Notes under the pieces: generated by a model
Told to the model about the DNA's origin: nothing
What the model saw: the letters and a program-made list of their open reading frames with translations, nothing else
Database searches by the model: none
Made by a program: the position numbers and the translations under genes
Assembly (NCBI GenBank): GCA_025964575.1
Contig: JAOPYO010000185.1
Coordinates: 1-50,283, forward strand
Length of the DNA: 50,283 bases
Direction: 5' to 3'
Source: Actinomycetes bacterium
GTDB lineage: Bacteria > Actinomycetota > Actinomycetes > Streptosporangiales > Streptosporangiaceae
Part shown: positions 34,201-42,569 of the stretch, piece after piece
Position numbering within the stretch: position 1 is the first letter of the stretch
How the letters are laid out: the number at the start of each line of letters is the position of its first letter

Positions 34201-37029
34201 GGCGGCGACCAGACGGCGTAGCAACAGCAGCGGGTCATCGACCGGCTCATCGTCTCCCAGCGGCCCGGTGGACGCGGCCGAGGGGGCGGCCGTGCCGACG
34301 AGCAGGGCGGCGTCCACCTCGGGCACGGTCTCGCACAGGTTGGCGATGAACTTCGGGGCGGCGGCCGGGTCGAAGGGGCGGCTGAAGCGGTCCTCGAACA
34401 GGTCACCGACCCGCACGCCGGCACCGACGGCGAAGGCGGCTCCCAGCGTCTGCAGCAGGCCGGTCAGGGTGTCCTCGTCGGTACGGGTGGCGACCGTGGG
34501 AACCTCGACGATCTCGCGTGCCAGTTGCGTGAGCACCTGACCGGGGCCGACCTCGATGAGCAGGTCCGCGCCCTCGGCCGCCATGGTCAGCGCCTCGACG
34601 AACCGTACTGGCGCGGTGATCTGCTCACGGAGCAGGTCACGCGGATCGCCGGTGACCGGAGCGCCGGTCACCGTGGAGATGACCCTGCGGCGGACCGGCC
34701 CGGGACGCTCCTGTGCCAGCCGACCGGCGAAGACGTCCGCCGCCGGGGCGACCAACGGCGAGTGGAACGCGTGCGAGACGGGCAGCCGGATGGCCGACAG
34801 GCCCTGGCGGGTCGCGCGCTCGACGACGCGGGTGACCGCTTCTGCGGGGCCGGACACCACGGTCTGACGCGGGGAGTTGAGGCCGGCGATGACGACCGGG
34901 TCGTCCCCGAGAAGCGGGGCCACGGTCTCGGCGTCGGCGGCGATGCTCGCCATCGCGCCACCGCTCTCCGACAGCTCACTCATCGCCTGGCCGCGGGCGG
35001 CGGCGACACGCAGCACCGAGGGCTCGTCGAAGGAGCCGGCCCAGTGCAGCGCGACGATCTCACCGAGGCTGTGCCCGACCGCGGCACCGGCCTCGACGCC
35101 GAACTCGGTCAGCATCCTCAGCCCGGCGACCGAAGCGGTCACGATGCGAGGCTGGGCGACAGCGGTCTCGACTTGGTCGCCGCCGGTGGGCAGCGCCGCG
35201 TTCTCGTAGAGCTCATCGATCAGGTCGAAGCGGCGGCGCAGAGCACCACCGTCGGAGCGGGTTCCCGACCCCTGTCCGGGGAACAGGAGGACGATGCGTG
35301 GCAGCCCGCTGAGCGTGCCGACGAAGACTCCTGCCGCGGCGTCGAGGTGACGCTCCGTACCCTGTTCGGCAAGCTCTGCGACCTGCCGTAGCCGCTCGGC
35401 AAGCTGCGCCGGGGTGCCGGCCACGACCGCGGCTCGCCGGGACCGGTGGCCCAGCCGCCGCGCGAGGTAGGCGGCGAGATCAGGCAATTCGGAACGGGAC
35501 ATCCCCACCGCCACCTCGGCCAGCTCGGCCGCGGCCTGCCGCAGATCGGCCGGGGAGTCGGCGTCCAGGCAGAACAACTCGACGTCCTGGGGAGAGTTCA
35601 TGATCGCGCGGGTCCGCCCGTCGAGGCGGGTCCGGCGAGGGCGCGGAGATTCGATCACCACATGGGTGTTGATGCCGCCGAAGCCCATGGCGCTGATACC
35701 CGCACGAAGCGGGGCGTTCTCCGGCCAGGGCTCGCCCTTACGGAGCGTGCGGAGAGTGGGGTTGCCACTGGTCAGAATCTTGTGCGGCCGCTCGCATCCG
35801 GTCGTCGGTGGCAGCACCGCATGGTTGACGGCCATCACGGCCTTGATCAGGCCGGCCATCCCCGCGGCCGCCTTGGTATGCCCGATGTTGGCCTTGATCG
35901 TGCCGATCACCGCGGGGGCGGCGGTCGGGTCGGCCGCCCGGCGGGCTTCGGTGATGGTCTCCAGTTCGGCGGCGTCGCCCACGGCGGTGCCGGTGCCGTG
36001 CCCTTCGAAGTAGGGCACTTCTTCGATGCCGAATCCCGCCCGCTGGTAGGCGCGGTCGAGGCAGAGCCGCTGGCCATCGGTCTCCGGCCGGGTGATGCCA
36101 CCCGCTCCGTCGGAGGAAACGCCCCAGCCGCCGATGAGCGCATGGATGCGGTGGCCCCGGACGATGGCGTCCTCCTCACGCATCAGCACGACCATGCCGC
36201 AGCCCTCACCGGGCCAGAATCCGGCCGACCTCTGGTCGTACACGCGCATGTCATCGACCGCGAGCGCCCCCGCCCGGGAGAAGCCGATGAGCTCGTTGGG
36301 GTCGATGCTGATGTCGACGCCGCCGGCGACCGCCACGTCCAGGTCGCCGGCGACCAGTGCGTTGCAGGAGGTGATGAGCGACAGCAGCGATGAGGCACAT
36401 GCACCGTCGACCGCGTACCCACCGCCGTTGAGATCGAAGTGGTTGCAGATGCGGCCGGCGATCGTGTTGGACAGCCCGCCCGCCAGGTAGTCGCCGTCCG
36501 GTACCGGGAACGGTGCCTTGTAGTCGTGTTCCATCCGGCCGAGCAGTTCGGCGAGTTGCCCGGTCTCGAGCGTGTCCTCCAGCGCCTTCGCGACGATGCG
36601 GCGGACGTACGGCCAGCGCAGCCGGATCCCCGCCGCCCGCTGTCCCTCGCCGGTCAGCGAGTTGCCCACCACCACGCCGGTGGTCTCGTGCGGCGCGCCC
36701 TTGCCGTCGGGGAAGCCCGCGTCGGCAAGCGCCTCGGCTGCCACCTCGAGTGCCAGCCAGTGGACCATATCCGTGTTACGGAAGGTCGTTCCCGCCACCT
36801 TGAAACGCAGCCGGTCGAACTCCCAGTCGCGCAGCAGCGCCGCCTCGGTCGTATAGAAGTGGTCGGGCGCCGTACGGTCCGCGGACCAGTAGTCCGCCAG
36901 CCGGATGCGCTCGGGGGGAAGGCGGCGGAAGGATCTGCGGCCGGCAAGTGCGTTGTCCCACAGCTCACTCGCCGTGGACGCGTCTGGAAAGCGGCACGCC
37001 ATGCCGATGATGGCAATACGAGAACTCAC
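31198..37029 (-). CDS. pksE: Enediyne-type iterative polyketide synthase (PKSE)
   Basis: The protein has 1943 residues; GTG 37029 has GGGGG 5 nt upstream, and the length is normal for PKSE. Domain order is KS-AT-ACP-KR-DH-PPT. The KS has VDGACASSLL (Cys211), EGHGTGTAVGD and IGHTKAAAG; the AT has FPGQGS and GHSLGE (Ser654); the ACP has the PKSE-type LHLSSIVVGE (Ser966). The KR has LLVTGGGKGITAEC at about 1204, the DH has YLAEHIFGGG (His1489), and the C-terminal integrated phosphopantetheinyl transferase has PGCDLEAV and WAAGECTVKAG. It self-activates its ACP and builds a conjugated polyene. E3, E4 and E5 genes are not present beside it, so a true enediyne product is uncertain. Confidence 0.92.
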   Translation of the reverse strand: MSSRIAIIGMACRFPDASTASELWDNALAGRRSFRRLPPERIRLADYWSADRTAPDHFYTTEAALLRDWEFDRLRFKVAGTTFRNTDMVHWLALEVAAEALADAGFPDGKGAPHETTGVVVGNSLTGEGQRAAGIRLRWPYVRRIVAKALEDTLETGQLAELLGRMEHDYKAPFPVPDGDYLAGGLSNTIAGRICNHFDLNGGGYAVDGACASSLLSLITSCNALVAGDLDVAVAGGVDISIDPNELIGFSRAGALAVDDMRVYDQRSAGFWPGEGCGMVVLMREEDAIVRGHRIHALIGGWGVSSDGAGGITRPETDGQRLCLDRAYQRAGFGIEEVPYFEGHGTGTAVGDAAELETITEARRAADPTAAPAVIGTIKANIGHTKAAAGMAGLIKAVMAVNHAVLPPTTGCERPHKILTSGNPTLRTLRKGEPWPENAPLRAGISAMGFGGINTHVVIESPRPRRTRLDGRTRAIMNSPQDVELFCLDADSPADLRQAAAELAEVAVGMSRSELPDLAAYLARRLGHRSRRAAVVAGTPAQLAERLRQVAELAEQGTERHLDAAAGVFVGTLSGLPRIVLLFPGQGSGTRSDGGALRRRFDLIDELYENAALPTGGDQVETAVAQPRIVTASVAGLRMLTEFGVEAGAAVGHSLGEIVALHWAGSFDEPSVLRVAAARGQAMSELSESGGAMASIAADAETVAPLLGDDPVVIAGLNSPRQTVVSGPAEAVTRVVERATRQGLSAIRLPVSHAFHSPLVAPAADVFAGRLAQERPGPVRRRVISTVTGAPVTGDPRDLLREQITAPVRFVEALTMAAEGADLLIEVGPGQVLTQLAREIVEVPTVATRTDEDTLTGLLQTLGAAFAVGAGVRVGDLFEDRFSRPFDPAAAPKFIANLCETVPEVDAALLVGTAAPSAASTGPLGDDEPVDDPLLLLRRLVAAHAEFPIDSVQAESKFLDDLHLSSIVVGEIVGEAMRRLDLSEPAVPTGYATATLGQVAETLEQLVSTGEAPAEDAETAAARIVPPGVATWVNAFLIDRREAVRPARTAARAEGTWQVIGDHPAADTVRAALEEAECGTGVLIMLPPDLPAGPEARADRLAVLRSAAEVVLSDKDVTRCAIVQEGPGGAGFAKTLHLEAPWVATTVVTVPPGTAEAAEWIAAEVTATDRFREVAYGADGTRREPVLTPVELDGTDLPLGSDDVLLVTGGGKGITAECALSLARESGTRLALLGRSDPAVDTELAANLERMSAAGVTARYLRVDVTDPVKVAEVVGEVERELGTVTAVLHGAGGNVPKLLDELTDDDYRHTIDPKVAGLEAVLAAVDTSALRLLVTFGSITGRAGLRGEAHYAVANEWQSDLVERLAQELPHCRCRAVEWSLWSGVGMGERLGSVENLARVGVTTITPDQGVAMLRGLIADPGAPVVAVVTGRFGEMPTVVFSAGSGSPGTDELPLLRFLERPRVYYPGIELVADSEVDWTSDPYLAEHIFGGGEGAVLPGTVGMEIMAQGAAGVLGLDTAPVLEDIEFLRAIVVKEDTPITIRVAALRTGPGRVTTVVRASTTKFQMDHYRAVCDFSGAEPKALGLAHPDDIALPPMAFEPSTDLYGPMLFHGPRFKLVEGIHRTGAQHVTGRLLPSTNVPWFGRYLPDRLLLGDPASRDAYMQPMQTCGPTVLAIPSGVERLVPGPSTGSVATNVYIRHRFDDKCWDIEVTDHDGGLIETWEGFRTQLVSKYAVPAVWVPALLGSYLEHVFIEEGLIGRVVLDLDGEGLERRQASELAIRRLLGADAKVDWRPDGKPEVAGGGAPDGDAISVTHCAGVTMATTTPGCDLEAVTARSRETWSGLLGADRLALAETIAAEADEDLDTAATRVWAAGECTVKAGLPADTSITFDSAREGGWVGLVSGENRILTMSTRLRGVAAATVLAVLTVSGPAAGQTGGAQ

Positions 37030-37118
37030 AATGACCCCCAAGATCGGAATGCGGCATTTCGAGTGGGCGAAGATCAAGACAGCCGGCGGCAGAATGCCGC
37101 TCCCCCTGAACAGCCCTA

Positions 37119-38393
37119 TCAGGAGGAAGCTGTGGCCTTTGCACGAGCGGACGAGCCTGGGCTCAGCCGATGTAGTCCGTTAACTCTGACGGCGCGCAGG
37201 AGCGCCGCCGGTGATGCGAACTCTTTGACATTGATAAGCCGTGAGGCGAACGCGTAGTAGTGCCGGGCCGCCGCGGCGTCGCGCGCCGCAGCAGAGAGAA
37301 GCAGTCGTTCGAAAGGGTTGAAAGGCCGTACGGCCGAATAGTTCTCCATCAGCTTGTGGTGGCTGTCCAGCTCGGCATGGTGCCGTCTGCCGTACTCCTT
37401 GAGCCCAGGCAGCAGATCATCGCCGCCCGCGACGGAGGATCCGACCGACTCAACAAGCCACTGCGCGGATTGGAACGCCCAGCCGCACCCGACCCCCCAG
37501 AGCGGATCGGTGGCCAGTGCCGCGTCCCCGACGAGGGCGAGTCCAGAGGCGTACGGCTTGCGGTACACGTTGGGCAGGTCGACGGTTCCGACGATCTTGG
37601 ATACCCGCTCTGCCTCGTCGATGAGGGGAGCGTCGGGCAGGTTGCGCACGAACCTTTGGAAGCTCCCCTCAAGGTCTTCGCGGAACTCAGTGGTGTGCTG
37701 TTCCTTGTTGGGCGAGCAGGCGATCACGGTGATGTCATCGTCGTTCGGAAACGCGAAGGCGGTGTCCGGGTCGAGAAACCACACCCGGCTGGGGTTTCCC
37801 TCGGGTGCCGGCAGACCCCGGTAGTGGGCGAAGTAGCCGAGTCTGTTGTTGGCGCTCAGCCTGACGGGAAGCCCGCTGAGCCCGCCGATCGTCGAGTGAC
37901 GGCCATCCGCCCCCACAACGAGCCGCGCCGTCAGCCGCGACTCTTTTCCATTCGCCGCCACCCGGACACCGCAGAACCGCCCGTCCTTCTCCAGCAACCC
38001 GGTGATGGCCTGGCCGAGTCGCAGGTCGACTCCCGGCGTTTCAGCGGCGAGTTCCCGGAGCAAGGGGTCCAGGGTCTGGCGTCGGACGTTGAGGCCATGC
38101 GGAAGCGGATCCTTACCGGGTTCGGCACGCGGTGAGATCCAGCCCCAGCGCGTCCACAAATTGGTGACGTGCTGCTGCGCCCCAGCTTCCTCCAGCGACG
38201 GCATGAGCCCCAGCGTCTTGATGATCGGCATGCAGCTCGGCTGAAGCGTATGGGTGCACAACACCTTGTAGGCGTCCATGCTGGAGCGCTTTTCTAGAAG
38301 CGCCACGCGCGCGCCCAAGGACGCGAACAACACTGCGGTCGCGCACCCGGCAATGCTCGCTCCTACTACGACCACGTCATAGTCATCTGTCAT
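37119..38393 (-). CDS. FAD-dependent monooxygenase/oxidoreductase of the PKSE operon
   Basis: The protein has 424 residues from ATG 38393 (GGGA 9 nt upstream; ATG 38402 possible). FAD features: DYDVVVVGASIAGCATAVLF (GxGxxG-like with Ala/Ser), VVGADGRHSTI and the GD motif LALVGDAALATDPLWGVGC. It belongs to the group of aromatic hydroxylase-like, geranylgeranyl-reductase-like and halogenase-like flavoproteins. WGWISP resembles the halogenase WxWxIP but sits too early, so I call it an oxidoreductase only. It is the promoter-proximal gene of the PKSE operon, 89 nt before pksE, and likely oxidises the polyene. Confidence 0.78.
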   Translation of the reverse strand: MTDDYDVVVVGASIAGCATAVLFASLGARVALLEKRSSMDAYKVLCTHTLQPSCMPIIKTLGLMPSLEEAGAQQHVTNLWTRWGWISPRAEPGKDPLPHGLNVRRQTLDPLLRELAAETPGVDLRLGQAITGLLEKDGRFCGVRVAANGKESRLTARLVVGADGRHSTIGGLSGLPVRLSANNRLGYFAHYRGLPAPEGNPSRVWFLDPDTAFAFPNDDDITVIACSPNKEQHTTEFREDLEGSFQRFVRNLPDAPLIDEAERVSKIVGTVDLPNVYRKPYASGLALVGDAALATDPLWGVGCGWAFQSAQWLVESVGSSVAGGDDLLPGLKEYGRRHHAELDSHHKLMENYSAVRPFNPFERLLLSAAARDAAAARHYYAFASRLINVKEFASPAALLRAVRVNGLHRLSPGSSARAKATASS

Positions 38394-38408
38394 ATGCGGC
38401 ATTCCCAA

Positions 38409-39113
38409 CTGGGCGATGGTGAAGGCCGCTTCCGGGCAGCCGAAAGCGGGAGTTGCCTGCGGATGATTTGCCTGGTGAACAAGCTACCCGGCAGTAGGTG
38501 GCCCACATGCTAGGGAGGATGTTCGGAGATCGTCAAGGGCCCTGGAGCCCTATTCCTTAGGGCTTCCGTCTGCATACGCGCGGCGACTGTGGGGATGCGG
38601 TGTTCAGTCCGGAACAGTAGCTCCAGGCGCGGTGGCCGCCCCTGCGGCGATCACGGCGCGTTTCGCGAATGTCGTTCCCATGCTGGCTTGCTGTCGTTCT
38701 GTCTGTTTCAATGGCGCGAAAATCAAGCTGGGTGTCGTTGTTGGCCATTCCAGTGCTTGATGATGCGCGCCTGCCATCGGGTCGCCTGGTGCTGCCGGCT
38801 GCAGGTCTGCGGGCTACTCCGCTCGAGGGCTCATCTCGTACCGTCCGAATACGAACCGGAGCGCTGTCGGCGTGATCTGGCCGACCCGCTGCTGGGCACC
38901 CGCCTTCTGGCGGCTGGTCGGGCGAGGGTGGCGCTCGGGCTGACCTGGAGTTGGACGGTCCTGTTCCGCCCGACCGAGAGCACGCCGGCGCGCTCCGCCA
39001 AGAAAAAGCGAAATACATCGAACCCTTGCGTGGTCGCCCCCCGTACTGCCTGCCAACCGGGATTGAGCGCAACTGTTGTCCCGGTGCGGTCATAACCGGA
39101 CAGTCGGAGGGAC
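38409..39113. other. 705-base intergenic stretch without a supported gene
   Basis: It separates the divergent PKSE operon and PF03640 lipoprotein gene. The two longest overlapping ORFs (38557-39093 on -, 38589-39095 on +) have Cys/Arg/Ser-rich text with no recognisable domain. Base composition is lower in GC near 38440-38620 and 38670-38760. It likely holds both promoters and may include decayed coding DNA. Confidence 0.4.
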
Positions 39114-39116
39114 ATG

Positions 39117-40133
39117 ATGAACGAAATCCAGCGATGGGCCATACCGGCGTGTGCCGTGGTCGCAGCCGGGGCGATTTTCGTCGTGTACGGCGGGAGCAGC
39201 GGGAACGCCTCGAGTGCGGGAGCGAAAACCCGGATCAGCAACACACCCGGCGGATATGCCAACGCCGACCCCACGGAGAGTGCCGCGCCGGCCAGCAACA
39301 CCAAGAGCCTGGACGTGGCCAACGACGGCAAGCTCGGCAAAATCGTGGTGGACGATCAGGGTCGTACGCTGTACCGCTTCGACAAGGACACCGCCAAACC
39401 GTCGACCACCAACTGCGTGGACGCCTGCGCGACCGCTTGGCCGCCGGTGATGGCCGACGACAAATCGGTGTCGGTCAAGGGCATCGATTCCACGCTCCTG
39501 GGCACGCTCGCCCGCCCCGACGGGACGGTCCAGTTGACGCTGAGCGGCTGGCCGTTGTATCGCTACGCCAAAGACGCCAACCCGGGTGACACGAACGGGC
39601 AGGGAGTCGGCGGTACGTGGTTCGTCAGCAGTCCCACCGGCAAGAAGGCAGCAGCCGCCGCGCCGGCGGCCGCCCCCACCACCGCGGCCCCCAGCGCGGC
39701 CACGGGTAAGGTCCTGCTGCGTGTGGTGAACAACGCCAAACTCGGCAAGATCGTCGTCGACGGTTCCGGCCGCGTTCTCTACCGCTTCGACAAGGACATC
39801 CCCAAGCCCGCAGGGAAGGCGATCTCCAACTGCCTGGGCGCATGCGCCGTGACCTGGCCGCCGGTGCTGTGGACCAAGGGCTTCAAGGTCGTCGGCATCG
39901 ACCGCGCGCTGGTGACCAACATCATGCGCAAGGACGGTAAATGCCAGATCGCGCTGAACGGCTGGCCGCTGTACCGCTACGCCAAGGACCCCAACCCGGG
40001 TGACACGAACGGGCAGGGAGTCGGCGGCATCTGGTTCGTCAGCAACCCCCTCGGCAAGAAGGCCCTCGGGTCGTCGAGCTCGGGCTCGGGCTCGGGCAGC
40101 GGCTCGGGTTACGGCGGTGGCTCGGGATACTGA
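39117..40133 (+). CDS. Secreted protein with two PF03640 (Yx(F/Y)xxD) repeats
   Basis: The protein has 338 residues. ATG 39117 is 6 nt from GGAGG; ATG 39114 is too close. An N-terminal anchor (IPACAVVAAGAIFVVYGG, no lipobox Cys) leads to two copies of the 'secreted repeat of unknown function': LGKIVVDDQGRTLYRFDKD ... TAWPPV ... LSGWPLYRYAKDANPGDTNG, repeated about 140 residues later. An Ala/Pro/Thr linker joins them and the tail is Gly/Ser-rich. Relatives are linked with cell-surface redox chemistry in Streptomyces. It precedes a molybdenum-enzyme operon on the same strand. The exact function is unknown. Confidence 0.82.
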   Translation: MNEIQRWAIPACAVVAAGAIFVVYGGSSGNASSAGAKTRISNTPGGYANADPTESAAPASNTKSLDVANDGKLGKIVVDDQGRTLYRFDKDTAKPSTTNCVDACATAWPPVMADDKSVSVKGIDSTLLGTLARPDGTVQLTLSGWPLYRYAKDANPGDTNGQGVGGTWFVSSPTGKKAAAAAPAAAPTTAAPSAATGKVLLRVVNNAKLGKIVVDGSGRVLYRFDKDIPKPAGKAISNCLGACAVTWPPVLWTKGFKVVGIDRALVTNIMRKDGKCQIALNGWPLYRYAKDPNPGDTNGQGVGGIWFVSNPLGKKALGSSSSGSGSGSGSGYGGGSGY

Positions 40134-40247
40134 TGCTGGGACACGGTCGGTCGGCCACCGGAGTCGAAGGGGCTCCGAGCAGGGATACTGACTGTTGCGG
40201 GCTCAGCGTTGAGCACGTGTCCGCCGACCGATCTGGAGGTGAGCTCG

Positions 40248-40847
40248 ATGGGCATCGTGTCGCGGGGGTTCTCCGGCCGTCGCCGTACCGCAGTCCCCGA
40301 GCTGCCCCCGGGGCAGTACCTCACCGAGGACTTCCCGGTGCTGTCGGCCGGTCCGACGCCCCGAGTCACCCCGGACGCCTGGGAGTTCACCGTCACCACG
40401 GAGACCGGCACCGCGCATCGGTGGGACTGGGCGGCGCTGCGTTCCCTGCCGACGCAGCGGTTCACCGTGGACCTGCACTGCGTCACCAAGTGGTCCAAGC
40501 TGGGCACCGCTTGGGAGGGAGTGTCGCTGGACACGCTGTTCGCCGATGTGGAGAGCACCGCGGAGTATGCGCTGGTGCACTCCTACGGCGGCTACACCAC
40601 CAACCTTCCCCTGGAGGACCTGCTCGACGGGAAGGCCTGGATCGCCGTCAAGTACGACGGTGAGGACCTGGACGCCGAGCACGGCGGGCCCGCGCGGCTT
40701 CTCGTACCCCACCTGTACCTGTGGAAGAGTGCGAAGTGGGTGCGTGGCATCCAGCTCCTCAACGACGATGAGCCGGGATTCTGGGAGAGCGTCGGCTATC
40801 ACAACTACGGAGACCCATGGCGCGAGCAGCGGTACTGGGGCGACTGA
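40248..40847 (+). CDS. Molybdopterin-dependent sulfite-oxidase-like oxidoreductase
   Basis: The protein has 199 residues; ATG 40248 follows GGAGGTGAG. It matches the small sulfite-oxidase-fold Moco proteins: WEFTVTTETGTAHRWDW, DLHCVTKWSKLGTAWEGV (the Cys is the Mo ligand), LVHSYGGYTTNLPLEDLLDG and a C-terminal FWESVGYHNYGDPWREQRYW. No signal peptide, so cytoplasmic. It overlaps the flavin reductase by 31 nt, suggesting that enzyme is its electron partner. Substrate unknown. Confidence 0.88.
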   Translation: MGIVSRGFSGRRRTAVPELPPGQYLTEDFPVLSAGPTPRVTPDAWEFTVTTETGTAHRWDWAALRSLPTQRFTVDLHCVTKWSKLGTAWEGVSLDTLFADVESTAEYALVHSYGGYTTNLPLEDLLDGKAWIAVKYDGEDLDAEHGGPARLLVPHLYLWKSAKWVRGIQLLNDDEPGFWESVGYHNYGDPWREQRYWGD

Positions 40848-41575
40848 CCTGGCGGGTCGGCACCGTGGTGGCCGTACGAGAGGAGACCTCCACGGCCCGG
40901 ACCATCGCGTTGGAGGTCCCGGACTGGCCCGGCCATCTGGCCGGTCAGCACGTCGACCTGCGGTTGACGGCCGCCGATGGCTACTCCACCCAGCGGTCCT
41001 ACTCCATAGCCTCGGCCCCGCAGAGTGATCGCCTCGAGCTGACCGTCGAGCAGGTCCCCGACGGGGAGGTGTCGCCGTACCTGACGCAGGTCCTGGCCGT
41101 CGGAGACCTGGTGGAGTTGCGCGGGCCGGTCGGCGGCTGGTTCGTATGGCGGCCGGAGACACCCGAACCGGTGCTGCTGGTCGGGGGCGGCTCTGGGCTC
41201 GTCCCGCTCATGGCGATGATCCGTACCCGCGCCGCGAAGGACAGCCGCGTGCCCTTCCGGCTGGTGTACTCCGTACGCGATCCTCAGTCGATCCTCTACA
41301 CCGACGAACTACGCCGCCGTGGCCGGCACGACCCCGGCTTGGACATCGCCTATGCCTACACACGCCGAGTGCCCGAAGGATGGCCCCGCCCGCCCCATCG
41401 CGTCGACGCCGATCTGCTCACGACCAACGGCTGGCCGCCCGAACTGAGTCCGGCCTGCTTCGTGTGCGGGCCGACCGGCTTCGTGGAGAGCGTCGCCGAA
41501 CTGCTCGTTGGCGCCGGCCACGATCCCGCCCGGATCCACACCGAACGCTTCGGCCCCAGTGGAGGACACCGATGA
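40817..41575 (+). CDS. Ferredoxin reductase-type FAD/NAD(P) oxidoreductase
   Basis: The protein has 252 residues. The FNR-family FAD site is RSYSIASAPQ, the phosphate/NAD site is LLVGGGSGLVPLMAMI, and the C-terminal CFVCGPTGFVESV is the NAD-binding end. No [2Fe-2S] domain is present. The ATG lies inside the Moco gene, preceded by ACGGAG, and its stop overlaps the next gene as ATGA, so all three form one coupled operon. It likely transfers electrons between NAD(P)H and the molybdenum enzyme. Confidence 0.87.
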   Translation: MARAAVLGRLTWRVGTVVAVREETSTARTIALEVPDWPGHLAGQHVDLRLTAADGYSTQRSYSIASAPQSDRLELTVEQVPDGEVSPYLTQVLAVGDLVELRGPVGGWFVWRPETPEPVLLVGGGSGLVPLMAMIRTRAAKDSRVPFRLVYSVRDPQSILYTDELRRRGRHDPGLDIAYAYTRRVPEGWPRPPHRVDADLLTTNGWPPELSPACFVCGPTGFVESVAELLVGAGHDPARIHTERFGPSGGHR

Positions 41576-41844
41576 ATGACGATCATGTCGACACGAACGC
41601 CGCCGCGGCCGCCCTGCGGGAGGTCTTCGCGGTCGACGTGACCGCGGCCATCGGCCAGTGCGCGGGCTGCGGCCGTACGGGGGCCATGGCCGAGACTCAC
41701 CTCTACAACCGCGCTCCCGGTCTGGTCGGACGCTGCCCCGGATGCGACGCGGTGTTGTTCCGGGTCGTACGCGCCCCCGGACGCGCGTGGCTGGACCTGC
41801 GTGGGGTGACCTGCCTGGAGATAGCCCTTCCTGAAGACCTGTGA
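41572..41844 (+). CDS. DUF6510 family zinc-ribbon protein
   Basis: The protein has 90 residues. Two CxxC pairs (CAGC and CPGC) about 33 residues apart form a zinc-ribbon-like core; the N-terminal AAALREVFAVDVTAAIGQC is helical. It matches DUF6510 proteins encoded beside Moco/FNR operons in actinomycetes. ATGA overlap with the reductase. Function unknown. Confidence 0.75.
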   Translation: MNDDHVDTNAAAAALREVFAVDVTAAIGQCAGCGRTGAMAETHLYNRAPGLVGRCPGCDAVLFRVVRAPGRAWLDLRGVTCLEIALPEDL

Positions 41845-41890
41845 CCGGGCGCTGCCACCGGTCAGCCGGTCGGTGACGCCGGCCCGAAGC

Positions 41891-42352
41891 TCAGCTGGGC
41901 TGATCCACGGCCTGCTCCTGGCGGGTCTGGGCCTCGGCCATGTGCCTGCGGGCGCTCGCATGCACCTCGTCGACATCGATGCCGAGCTTGGCCGCGACCG
42001 CCTCCAGCCACACCTCGGAGAGTACGTTGGTCTCAAAGTCGATCTCGGCGCGGATGCCGGACTTGGCGGCCTCACGATTCTGGCTGAGCATCACGAAGGT
42101 CGACAGGAAGATGGCTTCCAGGGACACGACGAGGGTGAGCAACCCGAACGGAAACGGGTCGAACCTCGAGGGGCCGGCAACGTTGAACACGATCCAGCCG
42201 ACGAACCACACCAGGTGGAGGTAGATGAAGGGCATCGAACCGGAGAACGCGGTGATCCGGTCGGCGGCACGGTCCTGGAATCGTTGCCGGGTCCGGCCCA
42301 GAACCAACAGTTCGTGCCGTGCGCGGATCCTTTGATCCTTGGGGTCGAGCAC
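41891..42352 (-). CDS. DUF1003 membrane protein
   Basis: The protein has 153 residues. I chose GTG 42352 because the GGGAGG abuts the upstream GTG at 42358 but has good spacing to this one. Two central membrane helices, FIYLHLVWFVGWIVFNV and FGLLTLVVSLEAIFLSTFV, are followed by MLSQNREAAK and a charged, coiled-coil-like C-terminus, as in DUF1003. Role unknown. It converges with the DUF6510 operon. Confidence 0.82.
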   Translation of the reverse strand: MLDPKDQRIRARHELLVLGRTRQRFQDRAADRITAFSGSMPFIYLHLVWFVGWIVFNVAGPSRFDPFPFGLLTLVVSLEAIFLSTFVMLSQNREAAKSGIRAEIDFETNVLSEVWLEAVAAKLGIDVDEVHASARRHMAEAQTRQEQAVDQPS

Positions 42353-42569
42353 TGTCACCTCCCGGGCGCACTCGCCACCGGAACCGTACCGTCGATTGAT
42401 ACATCCGAAGACATCAACTCACTTCGCAATATGAGCGGACGTCCTGATCTCTGACCAGATTGGTCCGGATCGGGCAACGATGGCGCCTTCAGCTCTCGTT
42501 CGTCGGGGCGGGAACAAGACCGGTGGTTAGGTAGTTTAAGATTCAACCAGTTCCGCTACGGAGGATGCC

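Noticed and set aside
31198..37029. PUFA synthase or ordinary modular PKS
   Set aside because: The KS-AT-ACP-KR-DH-PPT order with a C-terminal integrated PPT and a single LHLSSI-type ACP is specific to PKSE; PUFA synthases have tandem ACPs.
37119..38393. Flavin-dependent halogenase
   Set aside because: WGWISP resembles WxWxIP but lies near residue 85, not in the usual mid-protein position, and the FAD loop is not of the halogenase type.
38557..39095. Overlapping hypothetical ORFs on both strands
   Set aside because: No SD, no domain and an amino acid composition unlike the real genes here.
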